From NCBI GenBank assembly GCA_905160935.1, contig CAJHZI010000463.1:310001-374000 (forward strand): a stretch of 64,000 nucleotides of DNA. Reading direction: 5' to 3'. The position numbers and the translations under genes are program-made. This document shows positions 13,901 through 22,622 of the stretch, piece by piece. The number at the start of each line of letters is the position of its first letter. Positions within the stretch are counted from its first letter, which is position 1. The notes under the pieces are model-generated. The model saw nothing but the letters and a program-made list of their open reading frames with translations, was not told the DNA's origin and searched no databases. Source of the stretch: Enchytraeus crypticus (Eukaryota; Annelida; Clitellata; Enchytraeida; Enchytraeidae).

Positions 13901-16900
13901 ACCGCTCAGATCTCGGAGTGGCCGGTCCTAGGTATTTCGCAAAGATTACAACTTTGATAACATACGAATTTCCGTCGGCAAATTTATTTGTCGCATTTAT
14001 CAAATCTAAATATATATCATTTTCACTTGAAAAATATGTGACTACTGAGGTGGTTTTACATTACCTTCCTAAGTTTTAACATAGTCACTCATATGACACT
14101 CTGAGGCAACGGTTGGTTCGTTATTGCGCAATTACACTATACGTGAACACAACACTTACAACACAATACAAATGAGAGCCCATTAATACTGTACTATAAA
14201 CTACATTTTATTTCTTCGAGGTAGCTAATGCAGTTATATATTTTACTTCTTCTTATATCACCTGACGTTTACTAACTTTTGTGATCCAAGATTTAGATTC
14301 TGTTGATATAAGAGACCTAGCAGATCTTGAACCATGGTTTATTGGAATGGTTTTAGATTCTGTTGATATAAGAAGCCCAGCAGATCTCGAACCTTTGTGT
14401 GTTGGAATGGTTTTAGATTCTGTTGCTATAAGAAGCCCAGCGGATCGTTCGTATCTGAAGGAACTAGAATCCTGATTATATTCAAGTCGTACGACACCGT
14501 GGCGCATCCTCAAGAGCGGCGAGGATTTGCCTTCACCTTCAAAACTGGTACGTAAAGCTATAAATAAAAACGAATTTAACATCTGTTTATGAAAGATACG
14601 GTTAAAGACAAACCTGCTGCAATCAGAACCTAAGGCATTCTTCACAGGCAAGTACGCTATCTCTTGGGCCATCAAACCTGTAAGTATAATACAGTAGTCT
14701 CAAATATTAGTGATTCTGTTTGGATGTAAGGGAGCATGAGATGGGCAGACCACCTGACAGTCAGGTTTATAGGGCACTCCTCAACGATATGTTTCATGAT
14801 TTGAGAATCTCCTACCGTCTTTTAAATGATAATTTACATTAATTTTCTTATTTTGCAGTTGCTGCCGAAAATGTGACTTATAACTACACCTCTCCTCAAC
14901 ATGTCACTGTTACCACGCCAAGGTCAAGCACATCTAGCACGGATGTGAGGAACATAAGTCAGGGAGGCGACGCTGGAAAAACTCTCTCAAGTGATAAATC
15001 AGAGTTATGGACCTCGACAACATCTTCATTTTTATCACAATCTTCACAATCTTTATCAAACTCCGTGGTATCATTATCATCTACCTCATTGTCATCATCT
15101 GGCACATCAATATTATCGTCACTATTATCCTCATCGGCGTCATCTGAAACTTCTCCTTCTTCTTTACCATCATCATCATCTACCAAGTCTAAATCATCAA
15201 CATCATCATCATCACCAGCATCATCAACGTCGTCACCATCATCATCATTATCTACTACTTCAACATCGTCATCACTATCGTCATCATTATCATATACTGC
15301 TTCAACATCAACAGAATTATCATCATCTACCACATTAACATCATCACAATCATCATCATCTGCTACAGCATCTACATCATTGTCATCATCATCATCTGTC
15401 ACATTAGCGTCATCATCGCTATCACAATCATCATCTATCGCATCAACATCATCACCAGTATCATCATCATCTACATCGTCATCATCATCACTATCATTAT
15501 CATCATCTATTGCAACAACATCATCACCATCATCATCATCATCATCTTCTTCTTCTATAGGATCAATGTCATCAGCATCACCAACATCATCATCGTATAA
15601 TAGCGCAACTAATGCTAGTACTAGTTCCAGTGTAAGTAACGCTAGTACTTTTAGTCAAAGTACAAACAGTTCTGATACAATCAGTACTAAATCAGATGTT
15701 TCAAGTTCAAACCTCATCAGTGACATTAGGACTAGTACAACTAGCAATAGTAAAACAAGTACACTAGCGGATATTACTGACGATAAAACTACAAGCAGGA
15801 CTACAACTGAAAATATAACTGATGAAAAATTTACCGATACCATTACAACTTCAGAACAATCAAGTTCTGAACATTCTACAGACTTAACCCTTCCACGTAA
15901 TCTCCCGGATACTGGAAAAGCATCCACCCCGGCGGATTGGGACTCAATTTCATCCTCAGATCCCTCCGATTCTTCAACAGCTTCGTCTGTGACTCCCAGT
16001 CCATCATCAACTATTCGTAGCTCTCTAATACTAAGCCAGCTTCTTAGTTCCACATCATCCACAAGTCCATCTACGGAATATATAGGTTCCGCTACGGAAT
16101 CACACACATTAGATGTTCCCGGATCCTCTATTCAACCTGTCAATCCTTTCACGAGGTTAGAGTCTTCGGTTTCGAGTCAGGAAGTCACAAGCCTATCACC
16201 AGCACAGGATCATTCTTCCACACAGCTGGCGACATCAGGATCAGTCCAAGGATTCTCGTATCCCGAGGATGATGGATTAGATGGAGTAACGACTCCACCT
16301 GGAGGCGTGAATGAGTGCTGGAATGTGACCGGAAATTGTTCAGTTGCGTGTGGAGGTTGTGGGAATAGAACTGTGGTGCGGGAATGCTGGAACTCAGGCG
16401 GAAATGGAATTATGTAAGTTAAAGCAAGTAATTTACGTTAGATTTAAAAAATTGTTTATCATAATTATGTGTGTACAATAATTGTAAATTAATCTGTATT
16501 TTTATGACTTGGGAAAATTTGTTATCTCTAAGCCAGTTTTGCCAGTATTTCAGAGTTTGACATAATTGTAATTCTCTAGTGTTTAAAGATTAATTGAGAA
16601 CCAATAAATTGAAAGACTGCATATTTCGTATTTCTGTCTGCATATTTTGTTGCATATTTCTGTTTCACATTTCTTTTTATTTCTCATTAAACGAAGGGGC
16701 GCCAACTCAGAAGTTATAGCATTAAGACTTATACTATTTCTTCATGGTCTCTTTGGAGAGGTTTACGTTGCACAGTTCTGGATTTTAGGGATCGAAAGTA
16801 AACCTTTACTCATCAGATGCGTCGCATAGCCGATATTTTGAGATTTCTTGATAAAATTTCTTTACTTCATTGAGCTCCTCGTAAAAACTGATGTTCATAT

Positions 16901-17536
16901 AATTTTTCTGATGATATTGTTCGATAAGAGTAGCATAAGAGTAGCTGTTCGATAAAATTGCAAAGGGTTATAAAACGAACATAAATACTTAGAAATAAAG
17001 TACATTTTTATTATAATTGTAGAATGGTTATCGGGTGGCCATTAATCTCTTCAGTTTTAATTAAAACCAACTCTGCATAATCATTCTATCAATCTCATCT
17101 CTGACTGTACTCTTTATTTAGAATAATTCCTCACTGTGTAAATAAAAGTAGCCTAGATATCATACTTTATTTCTCAATAAAGAATTAAAAGAACTTGGTT
17201 GTCCTAAAACCACTCAAGATTTTACTGCGATCTGCAGAAATGATTGTCACATTGCTTGATCGATAGTATAATTTCCTTTATATATTGATCGATTGATTAT
17301 GGTTGCGTGTGTTTACCATAGTAACAGCACATCCACTGAGAGGTGCGTGCCGGTACTACCTATCCCTACATGCACTCGACTTGTTACCTACTGGATTGGG
17401 ATGATCTTCCAGGAGTAAGTGGCCTCTTGAATTTACCTTTTACAGATTACAGAATGTTAGTAGGCTAAATACTTTAATCAGTATTATTATGCAAGAGCCG
17501 GCTGATAAGTGTTGAAGGTTTTTACAGAATTTTACA

Positions 17537-17587
<51 letters not shown>

Positions 17588-17733
17588 TATATAGATATAT
17601 ATATATATATATATTCACATACATATATATATGTATACTCTATATATAATATATATATTATTTATATTTCTATATATATACGTGTATATGCGTATATGAT
17701 GTATATATATATACATATTTATACATACATACT

Positions 17734-17776
<43 letters not shown>

Positions 17777-17894
17777 TCATCATCATCATCATTATCATCC
17801 TCCCTTGAATCCTAGTTTCACATGTATATACATATGTATATATATATACATTATATACAGTGTATATATACATATATATATAATATATATACCG

Positions 17895-17953
<59 letters not shown>

Positions 17954-18640
17954 CATTATATTATATCATAATTTGTAGTAGAAAAGATTAAACTTAAAGA
18001 CAGGCAGAGCCTCTACTGGCAAATTAGGTCCACATCGATATTCCGTGTATTAATTATATCATATCTGTAATGTAGACTTTCGATGAGTAATGCTTAGCAG
18101 GATGATATTATAATTATTAGTCTAAGCTATTAGGCTATAGCATATTTTGAATTTAAAAATATTTACAATTCTGACACTGTGTGTGACCATTGGTGAGAAA
18201 TTACATGCTTTGCATGTATTAAGTTGACTTCTTCTTTTCAGTTCCAAGCCTGGGCAGCCATGGTCATGTTTCTCCATATTTTCCTGTTCATTGTTGGTCT
18301 GATCATTTTTGTTTCAGTTATTTGCATCCATTTGCTTAGACTCTTAATCAATGTCATCCTCTGCCGACCCTTGCTTCGTTTGCCGTCAATTTTTTCTGTC
18401 GCTGTGGTCATGGTAAGAAAAAATTAGATCTAAGTTAACTAAGCTAAGTTTAGCGTCAGTTTCACAACCACAAGAGAAATTTCAGAGACTTGTGATTACT
18501 TAATTTATGGCCTCGTAATTGTGAGTCAAGCGTGTTATCTGTGTTTTAACTTGTTCTATTTTTTATTCTTTATTTTTAGAGAGACGCAATACTGTTGTGC
18601 CGGCTATAAACTTGTTCAAAGTATGTGTGTCGAGGAATAG
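2840..18640 (+). CDS. Gene C: secreted astacin metalloprotease, astacin-EGF-CUB-mucin-TSP1 (5' end unresolved)
   Basis: Fourteen exons join in phase: 2840-3016, 4951-5075, 5384-5915, 6422-6557, 7640-7715, 8220-8414, 9108-9231, 10304-10438, 11885-12000, 13801-13931, 14417-14547, 14859-16413, 17328-17414 and 18580-18640 (stop TAG 18638-18640). They give about 1,190 residues without the missing start. Exon lengths 136, 76, 135, 116 and 131 are identical to the matching exons of gene A, which supports the model. The product should be a secreted, furin-activated zinc endopeptidase with protein-binding modules. Astacin with EGF, CUB and TSP1 is a known layout, for example in the nematode NAS proteins. 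Oddities are a Leu at the Met-turn position, a long serine tract and repeated splice sites. The signal peptide is not securely placed. Confidence 0.85.
3525..3735 (+). mobile_element. LINE L-c tail fragments in gene C intron
   Basis: GTCTCTGACGTAATCC...GGAAACGGACGTTAAACC with a (TTA)n tail at 3525-3588, and a second, weaker copy (CAGACGTTAAAC) at about 3685-3735. Both are short 3' ends of the family seen at 52077. Confidence 0.55.
4637..4895 (+). repeat. Interspersed repeat R4, two adjacent copies
   Basis: Two copies of a unit running GTTGGTGAGCGCCTAGGCTC, a variable middle, then GATTCAAGGGAAGATGATGATG. Other copies are at 7383-7512 (+), 17774-17822 (-, tail only), 30293-30425 (-) and 37938-38062 (-). 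The family carries a (GAT)n tail. The open frame at 4638-4871 is repeat sequence. Confidence 0.6.
5911..6192 (+). repeat. Repeats starting at the gene C propeptide-exon donor
   Basis: Irregular repeats of a CTAGTTAGTTAATAGCTTTA-like unit begin at the donor A|GTTAGT (5915) and run about 280 bp into the intron. Units of about 20 and 40-60 bp alternate. Confidence 0.7.
6422..9231 (+). CDS. Gene C astacin catalytic domain exons
   Basis: Exons 6422-6557, 7640-7715, 8220-8414 and 9108-9231. The order matches astacins: [13 protein letters not shown] (the W..kTC.~F stretch), then [10 protein letters not shown] with a second Cys, then the zinc motif [20 protein letters not shown]. All three His ligands, the catalytic Glu and the third-ligand HE..R are present. 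The Met-turn, normally SxMHY, reads SDLHY: Tyr is kept and Met replaced by Leu. The domain ends [21 protein letters not shown], and the final Cys codon lies just before the donor at 9231. Exon 8220-8414 is in phase 0 at both ends. Its acceptor is the last of a run of four similar acceptors. Confidence 0.9.
7383..7512 (+). repeat. Interspersed repeat R4, copy
   Basis: GGCGTTCGGTTGGTGAGCGC start and a (GAT)n tail, in the gene C intron before exon 7640. Confidence 0.6.
7975..8256 (+). repeat. Tandem copies of the gene C catalytic-exon acceptor
   Basis: Four units of about 73 bp. Each has TAACTGATTAAATCATTTCAG-like intron end plus about 36 nt resembling the exon start ([12 protein letters not shown]), then GATTGATT linker. 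The last unit is the real exon edge at 8220. The nearest upstream copy reads [11 protein letters not shown] then stop, the next [11 protein letters not shown], and the farthest [11 protein letters not shown]. Decay increases with distance from the exon. Confidence 0.88.
9366..9548 (-). mobile_element. LINE family L-b 3' fragment
   Basis: The minus strand encodes [20 protein letters not shown], then a stop after KRKAEDRDE. The GKR.RGRPR...LDD motif is typical of the extreme C-terminus of non-LTR retrotransposon reverse transcriptases. It ends in a (GA)n tail and lies in a gene C intron. Confidence 0.65.
10051..10253 (+). mobile_element. tRNA-derived SINE, family S1, copy 1
   Basis: A head with an A-box-like stretch near 10062 and a perfect B box GGTTCGAATCC at 10125-10135, followed by a non-tRNA body. 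Two further copies occur at 21727-21930 and 51105-51315 on the minus strand. The 51-kb copy has the cleanest A box (TAGCGCAATGGATAACG), similar to tRNA-Arg. It is inside a gene C intron. Confidence 0.75.
10304..10438 (+). CDS. Gene C EGF-like exon
   Basis: This 135-nt phase 1-1 exon encodes an EGF-like module directly after the astacin domain ([20 protein letters not shown], then DGLAGYFC). The six-Cys pattern and the GGYQDP...C..C.CP signature match the EGF following the catalytic domain in genes A and B, where the exon is also 135 nt. Confidence 0.88.
10715..10955. repeat. (TA)n microsatellite
   Basis: Long interrupted TA tract in a gene C intron. The Tyr-Ile open frames on both strands are its translation. 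Confidence 0.95.
11336..11745 (+). repeat. 17-bp minisatellite in gene C intron
   Basis: About 24 copies of GAACCGATTAGAGTTAT with scattered substitutions, between the EGF and first CUB exons, ending about 140 bp before the CUB exon. Confidence 0.9.
11885..14547 (+). CDS. Gene C CUB domain, three exons
   Basis: Exons 11885-12000, 13801-13931 and 14417-14547. Visible CUB landmarks are ECGG at the start, [48 protein letters not shown], and the closing [11 protein letters not shown] with GFAFTFKT. The first and third exons have the same length as in genes A and B (116 and 131 nt). The second is six nt longer (131 against 125). The third exon's acceptor (AG at 14415-14416) is the last of three copies spaced exactly 60 bp apart. 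The upstream copies put TGA right after the first Cys codon in the CUB frame, so only the last works. Confidence 0.87.
12027..12600 (+). mobile_element. LINE family L-a, truncated and decayed
   Basis: The open frame [20 protein letters not shown] then [11 protein letters not shown] resembles the post-RT region of the LINE at 63248-64000. It ends in TTTGGTGAAATAAAGA like the other two copies. It is inserted right after the first CUB exon of gene C. Confidence 0.6.
12606..13800. other. Gene C intron, no features beyond AATC repeats
   Basis: (AATC)n-type repeats at 12600-12890, otherwise plain AT-rich intron up to the CUB exon at 13801. Confidence 0.6.
14281..14465 (+). repeat. 60-bp repeats over the gene C CUB exon-3 acceptor
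   Basis: Three units with acceptor-like TTTAG|ATTCTGTTG at 14297, 14357 and 14417, exactly 60 bp apart. Copies 1 and 2 have TGA where copy 3, the real exon, has TGC. Confidence 0.85.
14859..16413 (+). CDS. Gene C Ser/Thr-rich mucin-like exon leading into TSP1
   Basis: One 1,555-nt open exon. After [13 protein letters not shown] comes about 450 residues dominated by Ser and Thr, written largely as TCA/TCT repeats, then a Thr-rich part and a return to complex sequence. It ends with a TSP1-like start ([20 protein letters not shown]). Such tracts are usually heavily O-glycosylated, extended spacers. The incoming phase (needs one base) fits the CUB exon ending at 14547. The donor is AT|GTAAGT at 16413. 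The antisense Asp-rich and +1 His-rich open frames here are shadows of the repeat. Genes A and B have EGF modules in this position instead. Confidence 0.85.
17328..18640 (+). CDS. Gene C TSP1 second half and C-terminal Cys tail
   Basis: Exon 17328-17414 (28 codons: [19 protein letters not shown]...) completes the TSP1-like module with two more Cys. Exon 18580-18640 encodes [19 protein letters not shown] and the stop. Phases fit at both junctions: AT|C and GA|A. The intervening open stretch at 18224-18427 is not an exon. It is antisense LINE sequence. Confidence 0.7.
17541..17955. repeat. (TA)n microsatellite with R4 tail inside
   Basis: Interrupted TA repeats with a minus-strand R4 3' end (17774-17822) embedded. 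It lies in the gene C intron between exons 17414 and 18580. Confidence 0.9.
18235..18420 (-). mobile_element. LINE C-terminal fragment in gene C intron
   Basis: The minus strand reads [19 protein letters not shown], then [16 protein letters not shown]. The GKRS.GRQR and R..WR.M...A motifs are those of LINE ORF2 ends. The hydrophobic plus-strand open frame here ([17 protein letters not shown]) is its complement and not a membrane exon. Confidence 0.65.
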
Positions 18641-21600
18641 GCCGAACAGTCAATGGTATCCTTATTACAGAAAATCGACGAATGCTGCCATATTTCGCAC
18701 AATATAACTATTTATTTCAGACTGTTTCACATAAGTATTGCTGGTATTGTTTCTAAACTTTTTTCTTTCGTTAAATTTGCGTAACGTATTTAACTTATTA
18801 TTCGCATATGTGTAAAGTTACTTTTGTATCAAAGACTTTCATATTTTCATATTGAAGTCAGCAATAGACAATTATATGTGCAGTTTGCCTTAATCATTTT
18901 GTCAAATTCTATCAGGCAAATAATCCATCAAACAATCAATCGATTAATCAATCAATCAATTAACTAATCAATCAATCAGAATATTGAGTACACGGCCGTT
19001 AGTGTAGAAAGTTTCACACCACAATTTGATTTCGAATGTCAATAGGCCTATTGGATGAGATTAATATTGATTAGTGAAACGAAATCTAAACATTCCCTAA
19101 TTGAGCTAGGGTATCTTTTCCTTATAAGCGAATAACTTCAGCTGTAAATCAGTAAAAATGTATAGATTTTTGAATTTAGCCGGGAATGCAAGAATCTATA
19201 TTTCTGGATTTTTTACTGGTTTTCTAATTTAATTAATTTATTTATTTATTTATTTATTTATTTATTTGATTTTTTTCTGGTTTTTAGAATTGAGATTTTG
19301 CACCCTATTTGGACCCTTTTCTCTCGTCTGCTAGGATTTGGCTCTATAGTTCTCGATGTTGTCATTGGCGACAGTTGCACTCTAATAGTTTTTGTTATTG
19401 TTTTTGTTGTTCTGACTATTTAATCTTCTATGACTAAATATTTAACGTCATTGTATTTTCATCGTTAGTCGATTAAATCCGTATTATTTGTAACATTTAT
19501 GTAACTAGGCGTGTTTTGCAATTATCGACGTCCGCGTTTTAAGAATTTACAAATAGTAGAATCCTTAACCTTCATGTATTGCACATATGTCATCAGGACA
19601 TGTGGTAGTGTCTTTTGACCTTTGTGTCCTTTCTTTTCACGGGAACTGTATATAATAGGTCACTGAATATTTCATTTGATGTGAATTGATGTGGTGTGAA
19701 TTATGTGTATTGTGTGGTGTGAATGGTGTGATTTGATAAATACATTAAATTAAATTACAAATTATAGCATATTATATTACTAACCATACCATATTTATTG
19801 AGCCTATCTGAAAGCAAAAGCTTGGATATAAATTAGACCGGTTTATTGATTGATTGACCAAACTACCTGATGACTTCAACTAGGCGCAAAAACAATGGAT
19901 AAATATCATCAATAATAGCCATGTCACAGACACTTATGTGTTTTCTTTGTTTTACGTCAGTTAAGCCGTTTTGAGTTTTAATACAGAGCGCAGAGTGAGT
20001 TTGTAATATCATATACACTTTTGATTTATTAATCCAAGAAGTCAACTACATTATTTCAATTTTAAAAAACTCGATCCATAATTGATGTGCATATAATTTC
20101 AGATAATTCAAAGTAAAATAATATCACAATAAAACGTCAACCGGATTTGCATAAAATCAATGACAAGAATTTAACGACAATAAAAATCTCAAGATCTAAA
20201 ATAAAATATCATATTCAAGCCATGTAATGCACACCTAAGGCACCGTATGAAGTTTTGAGAGATTCTGAACATCTTATTTCATTGACCATACGTTACACGT
20301 CTAATGACAAATTAACACTTAGTGTGTCCCGTCCACTTTTGAATAGATCAACCTTAAACTGCTCGTGTCGTAAAAGTGACTAAGCTGACCATGAAGGAAC
20401 TGACTATTCCATGAGAACTCTCTTCATAAACAATATTTTTCTAGCTAAACTATAGAGTTGGTAAAAGCAAGAACATTACCTTTGACAGGTTAAACTGACG
20501 ATGATTAGAATAGAACCGCTTATCTCTAGGCGGGTAGTTAGCAAACACTGCAGCGAAAGTTCCACAGCACGGTTCAATAAAAATATTGTTTATATAGCTG
20601 CAGGTAATGTTGTATTAAAACGGTAATGTAAAGCAAAATAGTATTGTTATAATTAATGGAAAATAGCAAAGGAAAGTCTAAGAGAATTAGTAGACGAGAA
20701 CTGAAAGGACAATAAAGAAAATCCATTAACATGATTCATTTATTCACAATTAAATGTTGATCTTAATTTATTCATTTCGGCTGAAAGAAAAATTCAGTGT
20801 CTGAGATTTATGAAGCAGTCGTTGTTGTTAGTCCAGGCTCCTAACAGTTTCTGCTTTTCTCACTGCTTCTATCTCTACTGCTCTCGCTGCTCTTGTTCTT
20901 ACTTCTCCTTCTCCTTTCTCTGCCAAGTTCTGCTTCCCTTTTGCCTCTACTTTTGTTTTTCTTTTTCTTGCTCTTGTCATCTGACTTCCTGTCATCGCTG
21001 TCGTTACTGTCGCTGCTCTTATCAGACCTATAATTGATTTCCACACAAATATTTAATATTTACTTATATATAATATTTTATATTTTTATTTACTTTTATA
21101 AATTAATTGTCAGTGATTATAGTTCAGTTTAGCAGCAATTAAGATGGAGGATGATGAATATGTCTTTATGGATTGCAGTGATGTTTAGACTGAAGAATGG
21201 AGATAAGAGATGAGAGGATTGTGACAATTTAATTTACATTTATAGAATATACAGTAGACTTACTACGACTAAAGACTATGACTAAAAACTATTAAGTAAG
21301 ACTTAAAATAACTTAAAATTATTAAGTAAAATTTATTTTTATTATTACACACATTAACGATGAAAATATGTTATTACTTCAGTAATCACAGTAATCAAGA
21401 AGTCATCTCTACAAGAACTTTGATATACAGTATTCTCAAATCTTAATAGATAGTAAATCAATAACAAAATAAGAATAATCAAAATTTGTAAAATAACTTA
21501 TAACCATATTACAATACGAAGCTCAATACTTATAAACCAATAGACGTCATAAAGAGTTTTATTAAGATCAAAGTAAAAGTGAATTGTTTATAGTATATTT

Positions 21601-21726
21601 CTTTCCCCCCCCCCCAAGTTCCCCCCTCCACAATCGCATTGCCTCCTACAGGACTAAATCCTGGCTATACTTACTGAGAGCAAATAACTAGAAATGAAAC
21701 ACGCATAATAGTGAAACCATCAACTG
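18641..21726. other. Intergenic region between genes C and A, with remnant of the duplicated unit
   Basis: 19800-20310 aligns with 43400-43860 and 46690-46725. 20480-21050 aligns with 48190-48790, the gene B intron before its last exon, including the shared pyrimidine-rich tract (20830-21030 and 48540-48730). No counterpart of gene B's last exon or TSP1 exons is found here. R5 lies at 19280, and there is a poly-C run at 21605. Confidence 0.65.
19280..19425. repeat. Interspersed repeat R5, copy 1
   Basis: Shares TTTGCACC..TTTGGAC, CTCGATGTTGTCATTG and GCACTCTAAT.GTT blocks in order with 61975-62110. No coding content recognised. Confidence 0.5.
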
Positions 21727-21930
21727 TATTGATATCTATCAATTTCATTACCACATGTTTAAACCGTTAGGCAATTTAATCCATTTTCCGTATAACCAGT
21801 CCAGTGAATGTCCGAGATTTTACTCTTATTTCAGCGCGGCTGGGATTTGAACCCACGAGAGTTCAATTCACCTAGGATCTGTCATTTAAAACTTCACGAC
21901 GTTACCCCTATGCTATTGAGACATTCAAAA
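21727..21930 (-). mobile_element. SINE family S1, copy 2
   Basis: Same element as at 10051 in reverse orientation. B box GGTTCAAATCC around 21842-21854. It lies immediately downstream of the gene A stop codon. Confidence 0.75.
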
Positions 21931-21942
21931 AGGCGTGACAGA

Positions 21943-22622
21943 CTACACGCACCTTCTCGAGTCCCTGTCCAGGCAGTCGCACCGGGTCCCATAGAACGGA
22001 TAGAGGCAGTCACACCTCACACTGCCTGAGCTGGTAAGAGAACATCTGCCGTTGTTGTTACAGGGGTTCGGGTTACACCCTGCTGGTGTCACAGCTGAAT
22101 AAAATAACGTAATTGAATTATCCAAATTAATAATAGCAGTCAATTCAGTCAAGATTGTAGTAGAATGTCTAGTTTTAGATAAATCAATTAAATAAGTAAA
22201 CAATAGAGTATTGCATTAATAAAGTAATCTATCTCTAGTGAACTGCAAAGTGACAGGTCCAATGTACCTATTCATATCCAGAGTTTGCTTTCACGCTCGG
22301 CATAGAGCACTACATAGATCAATTAATTAATCTTTTCTCAAAGGGCTTTGCCTCACCCATGCCGTATGTGGGACGGGTAAGGCAATTTTTATTCAAAAAT
22401 AAAATCTTGTACCACATTTCATCATTTACGAATCATTTAATTGCTCTAAAATAAGGTTATTTGCCAATTTATTTATTTATGTGTATTAGATAAATTAGCT
22501 GTTTGATTTATACGTACGCGTTTCACAGGACACTCCTGTATATAGGGCTCTACAGGCACACTGACCATTTACACAGGTTCCACCATTAGAGCAAGCTGGA
22601 ATACACCCAGTTCCACCGGTAA
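21943..22622 (-). CDS. Gene A EGF module 10 and truncated last EGF exon
   Basis: Exon 22622-22518 encodes [20 protein letters not shown] and VSCET. The last exon starts at 22094 ([20 protein letters not shown], then [13 protein letters not shown]). It departs from gene B just after TRC and runs [12 protein letters not shown] to TAG (21945-21943). A possible donor, AAG|GTGCGT, lies just before the stop, so splicing to an unseen exon cannot be excluded. The homologous exon in B is followed by TSP1 exons that are absent here. A tRNA-derived SINE begins within about 15 bp of the stop. Confidence 0.75.

Noticed and set aside
14253..14675. 140-codon minus-strand open frame
   Set aside because: Antisense to the CUB exon and its 60-bp repeats; no domain recognised.
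14630..14682. Small exon-like segment between AG and GTAAGT in gene C
   Set aside because: Its length is not compatible with the phase of the flanking exons, which join correctly without it.
14959..15402. Asp-rich minus-strand open frame, and His/Leu-rich plus-strand frame at 14991-15338
   Set aside because: Both are shadows of the TCA/TCT serine codons of gene C.
18224..18427. Hydrophobic open frame that could be a transmembrane exon of gene C
   Set aside because: The complement encodes a LINE C-terminus (GKRSKGRQR...IWRNM), and phases of exons 17414 and 18580 join directly without it.
20828..21046. Arg/Ser/Lys-rich open frames resembling SR proteins (also 48551-48790)
   Set aside because: Translations of a GA/CT-rich intron tract conserved between the duplicated units; no start context or splice support.
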